Shown here: positions 63,416-64,000 of the stretch, one piece after another | Position numbering within the stretch: the stretch's first letter is position 1 | How the letters are laid out: the number at the start of each line of letters is the position of its first letter | Assembly: GCF_000807775.2 (NCBI RefSeq) | Contig: NZ_CP047385.1 | Location: forward strand, 496,001-560,000 | Direction of reading: 5' to 3' | DNA length: 64,000 nucleotides | Source of the DNA: Pandoraea fibrosis | GTDB taxonomy: Bacteria > Pseudomonadota > Gammaproteobacteria > Burkholderiales > Burkholderiaceae | The notes under the pieces: model-generated | What the model was told of the DNA's origin: nothing | Database searches by the model: none | The model's input: only the letters and a program-made list of their open reading frames with translations | Translations under genes and position numbers: made by a program

Positions 63416-64000
63416 ATGGTAATTTTGGGTAAGGAAGCTATGAAAAAAACGAAACATGCCTTGGCGGCTTTCCTTGCGGGCGCCTCACTGCTCGCCGTCG
63501 CTCCGGCAATGGCGGCGGTCACGGATATGCCGGGGGGGCCGGCCGTCAACGAACTCAACTTCCAGCCGCCGGTCACGAAACTTGCGGAAGAGCTTCACAG
63601 CCTTCACACCATGATGCTGATCATCTGTCTGGTGATCTTCATCGGTGTGTTCGGTGTGATGTTCTATTCGATTTTCAAACACCGCAAATCGAAGGGCCAT
63701 CAACCCGCGAATTTCCATGAAAGCACCACGGTCGAGGTGATCTGGACGGTCGTACCGTTCATCATCGTGATTCTGATGGCGCTGCCCGCCACGAAAACCG
63801 TGGTGGCGATGAAGGACACGACCAACGCCGACATCACGATCAAGGTGACCGGCTACCAGTGGAAGTGGGGCTACGACTACCTGAAGGGCGAAGGCGAGGG
63901 CATCAAGTTCCTCTCTACGCTGAGCACGCCGCGCAGCCAGATCGACGGCCAGGAGGCGAAGAGCAACACGTATCTGCAGGAAGTCGACAACCCGATGGTC
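63416..64000 (+). CDS. coxB: Cytochrome c oxidase subunit II (partial)
   Basis: The gene runs off the window end; 195 codons are visible. A signal peptide (about residues 9-33, AVAPAMA) is followed by two membrane helices, MLIICLVIFIGVFGVMFYSIF and VEVIWTVVPFIIVILMALPATKTVVAM, and the start of the cupredoxin domain with TGYQWKWGYDYL. The copper site would lie beyond the window. CAGGGAGGA precedes the ATG at 63416; the in-frame ATG at 63440 is also possible. Confidence 0.93.
   Translation, partial: MVILGKEAMKKTKHALAAFLAGASLLAVAPAMAAVTDMPGGPAVNELNFQPPVTKLAEELHSLHTMMLIICLVIFIGVFGVMFYSIFKHRKSKGHQPANFHESTTVEVIWTVVPFIIVILMALPATKTVVAMKDTTNADITIKVTGYQWKWGYDYLKGEGEGIKFLSTLSTPRSQIDGQEAKSNTYLQEVDNPMV

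Overview
The window is GC-rich, almost fully coding DNA from a betaproteobacterium of the Burkholderiaceae. The gene blocks (birA-coaX, dat-ybeD-lipB-lipA, torF-glnK-amtB, gshA/gshB, EIIA-ptsH-ptsI, gpmA-ctpA-moeB, rhodanese-grxC-secB-gpsA, DUF2244-coxB) are typical of Burkholderia and relatives. I favour Pandoraea, but that is inference from family knowledge, not a database match. No rRNA, tRNA, CRISPR array, insertion sequence or prophage was seen.

Layout. 1-3199: the tail of an asparaginase-like gene, then the minus-strand birA-coaX-SPOR operon. 3406-8462: an Mce/Mla-type lipid transporter (mlaE, mlaF, mlaD, auxiliary lipoprotein) ending in a VanZ-like gene. 8663-12870: MFS transporter, ferredoxin, alpha/beta hydrolase and the D,D-carboxypeptidase dacC. 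13050-18721: dat-ybeD and lipB-lipA, split by a LysR / DUF2917 / EamA block. 19150-28626: an N-formylglutamate amidohydrolase-like enzyme with an IclR regulator, an NMT1/SsuA-type ABC importer, dctA and dctB-dctD. 28867-32964: two thioredoxin-like proteins, a lipoprotein, comM and ubiK. 33361-36131: torF-glnK-amtB behind a textbook sigma-54 promoter and two NtrC-type sites. 36581-43360: gshA, a LuxR-family regulator, gshB and PTS phosphotransfer genes. 43474-52591: moeB, ctpA, gpmA, rhodanese, grxC, secB, gpsA, macrodomain, trmL, comF and a BioC-like methyltransferase. 62901-64000: a DUF2244 protein and the start of coxB.

The unusual region is 52750-62310. A LuxR-box-like palindrome and a matching -10 element precede eight tightly packed plus-strand genes: SbnA-like and SbnB-like enzymes (L-2,3-diaminopropionate synthesis), a divergent adenylosuccinate-synthetase paralogue, an AurF-type diiron N-oxygenase with all seven metal ligands, a carbamoyltransferase of the N-acetylornithine type, a threonine-synthase-like PLP enzyme, a D-amino-acid-oxidase-like flavoprotein and a flavin reductase. 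A LuxR regulator with an intact acyl-homoserine-lactone pocket lies convergent at the end; no luxI is present. I read this as a quorum-controlled pathway to a small diaminopropionate-derived, N-oxygenated and/or carbamoylated amino acid. The PurA paralogue either takes part in assembly or protects adenylosuccinate synthetase from the product. No carrier protein, adenylation domain or dedicated exporter is visible, so the product would be a free amino-acid-like molecule. The exact product is unknown.
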